Assembly: GCA_002427815.1 (NCBI GenBank)
Contig: DIZF01000058.1
Location: forward strand, 1-6,117
Origin: Ramlibacter tataouinensis
GTDB taxonomy: Bacteria > Pseudomonadota > Gammaproteobacteria > Burkholderiales > Burkholderiaceae_C
Direction of reading: 5' to 3'
Length of the DNA stretch: 6,117 nucleotides
Position 1 is the stretch's first letter. Every line of letters starts with the position of its first letter. The notes below the pieces were generated by a model. The model had not been told where the DNA came from. It did not search any database and saw only the letters and a list, made by a program, of their open reading frames with translations. The translations under genes were made by a program, and so were the position numbers. This document shows positions 5,318-6,117 of the stretch, one piece after another.

Positions 5318-5396
5318 ATTCGACAAGTGTACGGGGGAACAAAGGCCCGGCGATCGGCCATCACGCCTCGCACGCCGCGCCCCCGAAGCAACAGGC

Positions 5397-6092
5397 TCAG
5401 ACCACGCGCACGTGCAATTCGCCCAGTCCCGCGACACCGCCTACCAGGGTGTCGCCGGCTACCACTGCCGCGACCCCTTCGGGCGTGCCGGTGAAAATCA
5501 GGTCGCCGGGCTGGAGCTCCCAGGCGGCCGAAAGATGCTCGATGATTTCTCCGAGGTTCCAGATCAGTTTGGACACCGTGCTGCGCTGGCGGTCCTTGCC
5601 GTTGACCTGCAGGAAGATCTCGGCGTTGAGGACGTCGCCGGCCTGCGCCGCCGGCGTGATGGGGCCGATCGGCGCCGATTGCTCGAACCCCTTCCCGATG
5701 TCCCAGGGCCGGCCCTGCTTTTTCATCTCGCCCTGCAGGTCGCGTCGGGTCATGTCCAGTCCCACCGCGTAGCCGTAAACGTGCTTTTGCGCATCGGCGG
5801 CCTTGATGTTCTTGCCGCCGGTGCCGATGGCCGCCACCAGTTCGATCTCATGGTGCAGGCTCTTCGTCAGGCTGGGGTAGGCCATGGTGCCGGTCTCGCC
5901 CTGATTCACCGGTACCACGGCGTCGGCCGGCTTCATGAAGAAGAACGGCGGCTCACGGCCGGTGAAGCCCATTTCCTTGGCGTGCTCCTCGTAGTTGCGA
6001 CCCACGCAGTAGATGCGGCGCACGGGAAAGCGCTCGGAGCGGCCCACGACCGGAACCGACGCCTGCGGCGCGGGAGTGAAAACATAGTTCAT
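5397..6092 (-). CDS. Fumarylacetoacetate hydrolase family protein, fumarylpyruvate hydrolase-like
   Basis: The 231-residue enzyme has the size of the single-domain FAH family (FAHD1/YcgM/NagK group), which hydrolyses C-C bonds or decarboxylates beta-keto acids such as fumarylpyruvate or oxaloacetate. The family's metal ligands are visible at Glu82 and Glu84 (HHEIELVAAIG) and Asp113 (VGLDMTRRD). The probable catalytic His37 and Glu40 lie in GRNYEEHAKE. Lys134 in DIGKGFEQSAPIGP and the TGTPEGV loop (201-207) are also typical. The opening, with FPVRRIYCVGRNY and EPPFFFMKPADAV, looks most like the fumarylpyruvate hydrolases of gentisate pathways, but no other gentisate gene is present, so the substrate stays open. 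ATG 6092 is followed by MNYVFTPAP, a normal start for the group; no clear Shine-Dalgarno precedes it. It may share a transcript with the downstream Nudix gene, though a 79-nt gap makes that uncertain. Confidence 0.92.
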   Translation of the reverse strand: MNYVFTPAPQASVPVVGRSERFPVRRIYCVGRNYEEHAKEMGFTGREPPFFFMKPADAVVPVNQGETGTMAYPSLTKSLHHEIELVAAIGTGGKNIKAADAQKHVYGYAVGLDMTRRDLQGEMKKQGRPWDIGKGFEQSAPIGPITPAAQAGDVLNAEIFLQVNGKDRQRSTVSKLIWNLGEIIEHLSAAWELQPGDLIFTGTPEGVAAVVAGDTLVGGVAGLGELHVRVV

Positions 6093-6117
6093 GACAGTAG
6101 TGTCCGGTTAAATGTCG

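Noticed and set aside
5318..5396. Possible terminator (GGCC stem followed by TTTGTT on the minus strand) between the FAH-family and Nudix genes
   Set aside because: A 4-bp stem is too weak to support a terminator call.
5318..5437. Upstream in-frame extension of the Nudix hydrolase to an ATG at 5437
   Set aside because: The extra 40 residues are Arg/Ala-rich, overlap the end of the FAH-family gene, and are not needed for the zinc ribbon or Nudix fold.

Overview
The window is GC-rich, densely coded DNA that looks like a proteobacterial chromosome, most likely betaproteobacterial or a related gammaproteobacterium. This is inferred from the gene families (exosortase H, an alanine/proline-rich transmembrane Ser/Thr kinase, a zinc-ribbon Nudix hydrolase, a fumarylpyruvate-hydrolase-like enzyme) and from strong G/C preference at third codon positions. 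There are no rRNA or tRNA genes, insertion sequences or CRISPR arrays. Six protein genes are well supported and a seventh, very short one is possible.

Left part (about 162-1281, minus strand): a two-gene unit encoding exosortase H (xrtH) followed 4 nt later by its companion multi-pass membrane protein. Exosortases are membrane cysteine proteases thought to process C-terminally tagged exported proteins. XrtH is linked to the IPTLxxWG-CTERM tag, but no tagged substrate is encoded here.

Middle (about 1282-4728, plus strand): a divergent intergenic region carries a candidate promoter for each direction and two dyad-symmetric elements. It is followed by a signalling module. The first gene encodes a class III adenylate cyclase domain fused to an FHA (phospho-threonine-binding) domain. 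Next is a 53-codon ORF that resembles the beginning of another FHA domain. Last is a 696-residue Ser/Thr kinase with one membrane anchor and a four-cysteine periplasmic tail. A kinase next to an FHA-cyclase suggests that phosphorylation controls cAMP synthesis. A short [DE]-A-T motif occurs in the kinase activation loop, three more times in the kinase, and once in the linker just before the cyclase's FHA domain, so it is a candidate shared phosphosite. Three G homopolymers of 7-8 bases lie in the kinase promoter spacer and the kinase gene.

Right part (about 4769-6092, minus strand, convergent with the kinase): a fumarylacetoacetate-hydrolase-family enzyme and, 79 nt downstream, a Nudix hydrolase with an N-terminal zinc ribbon. 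These look like ordinary metabolic and housekeeping genes.

The least ordinary parts are the cyclase-FHA/kinase module with its repeated motif, the symmetric CX10CX4CX10C tail of the kinase, and the G tracts.
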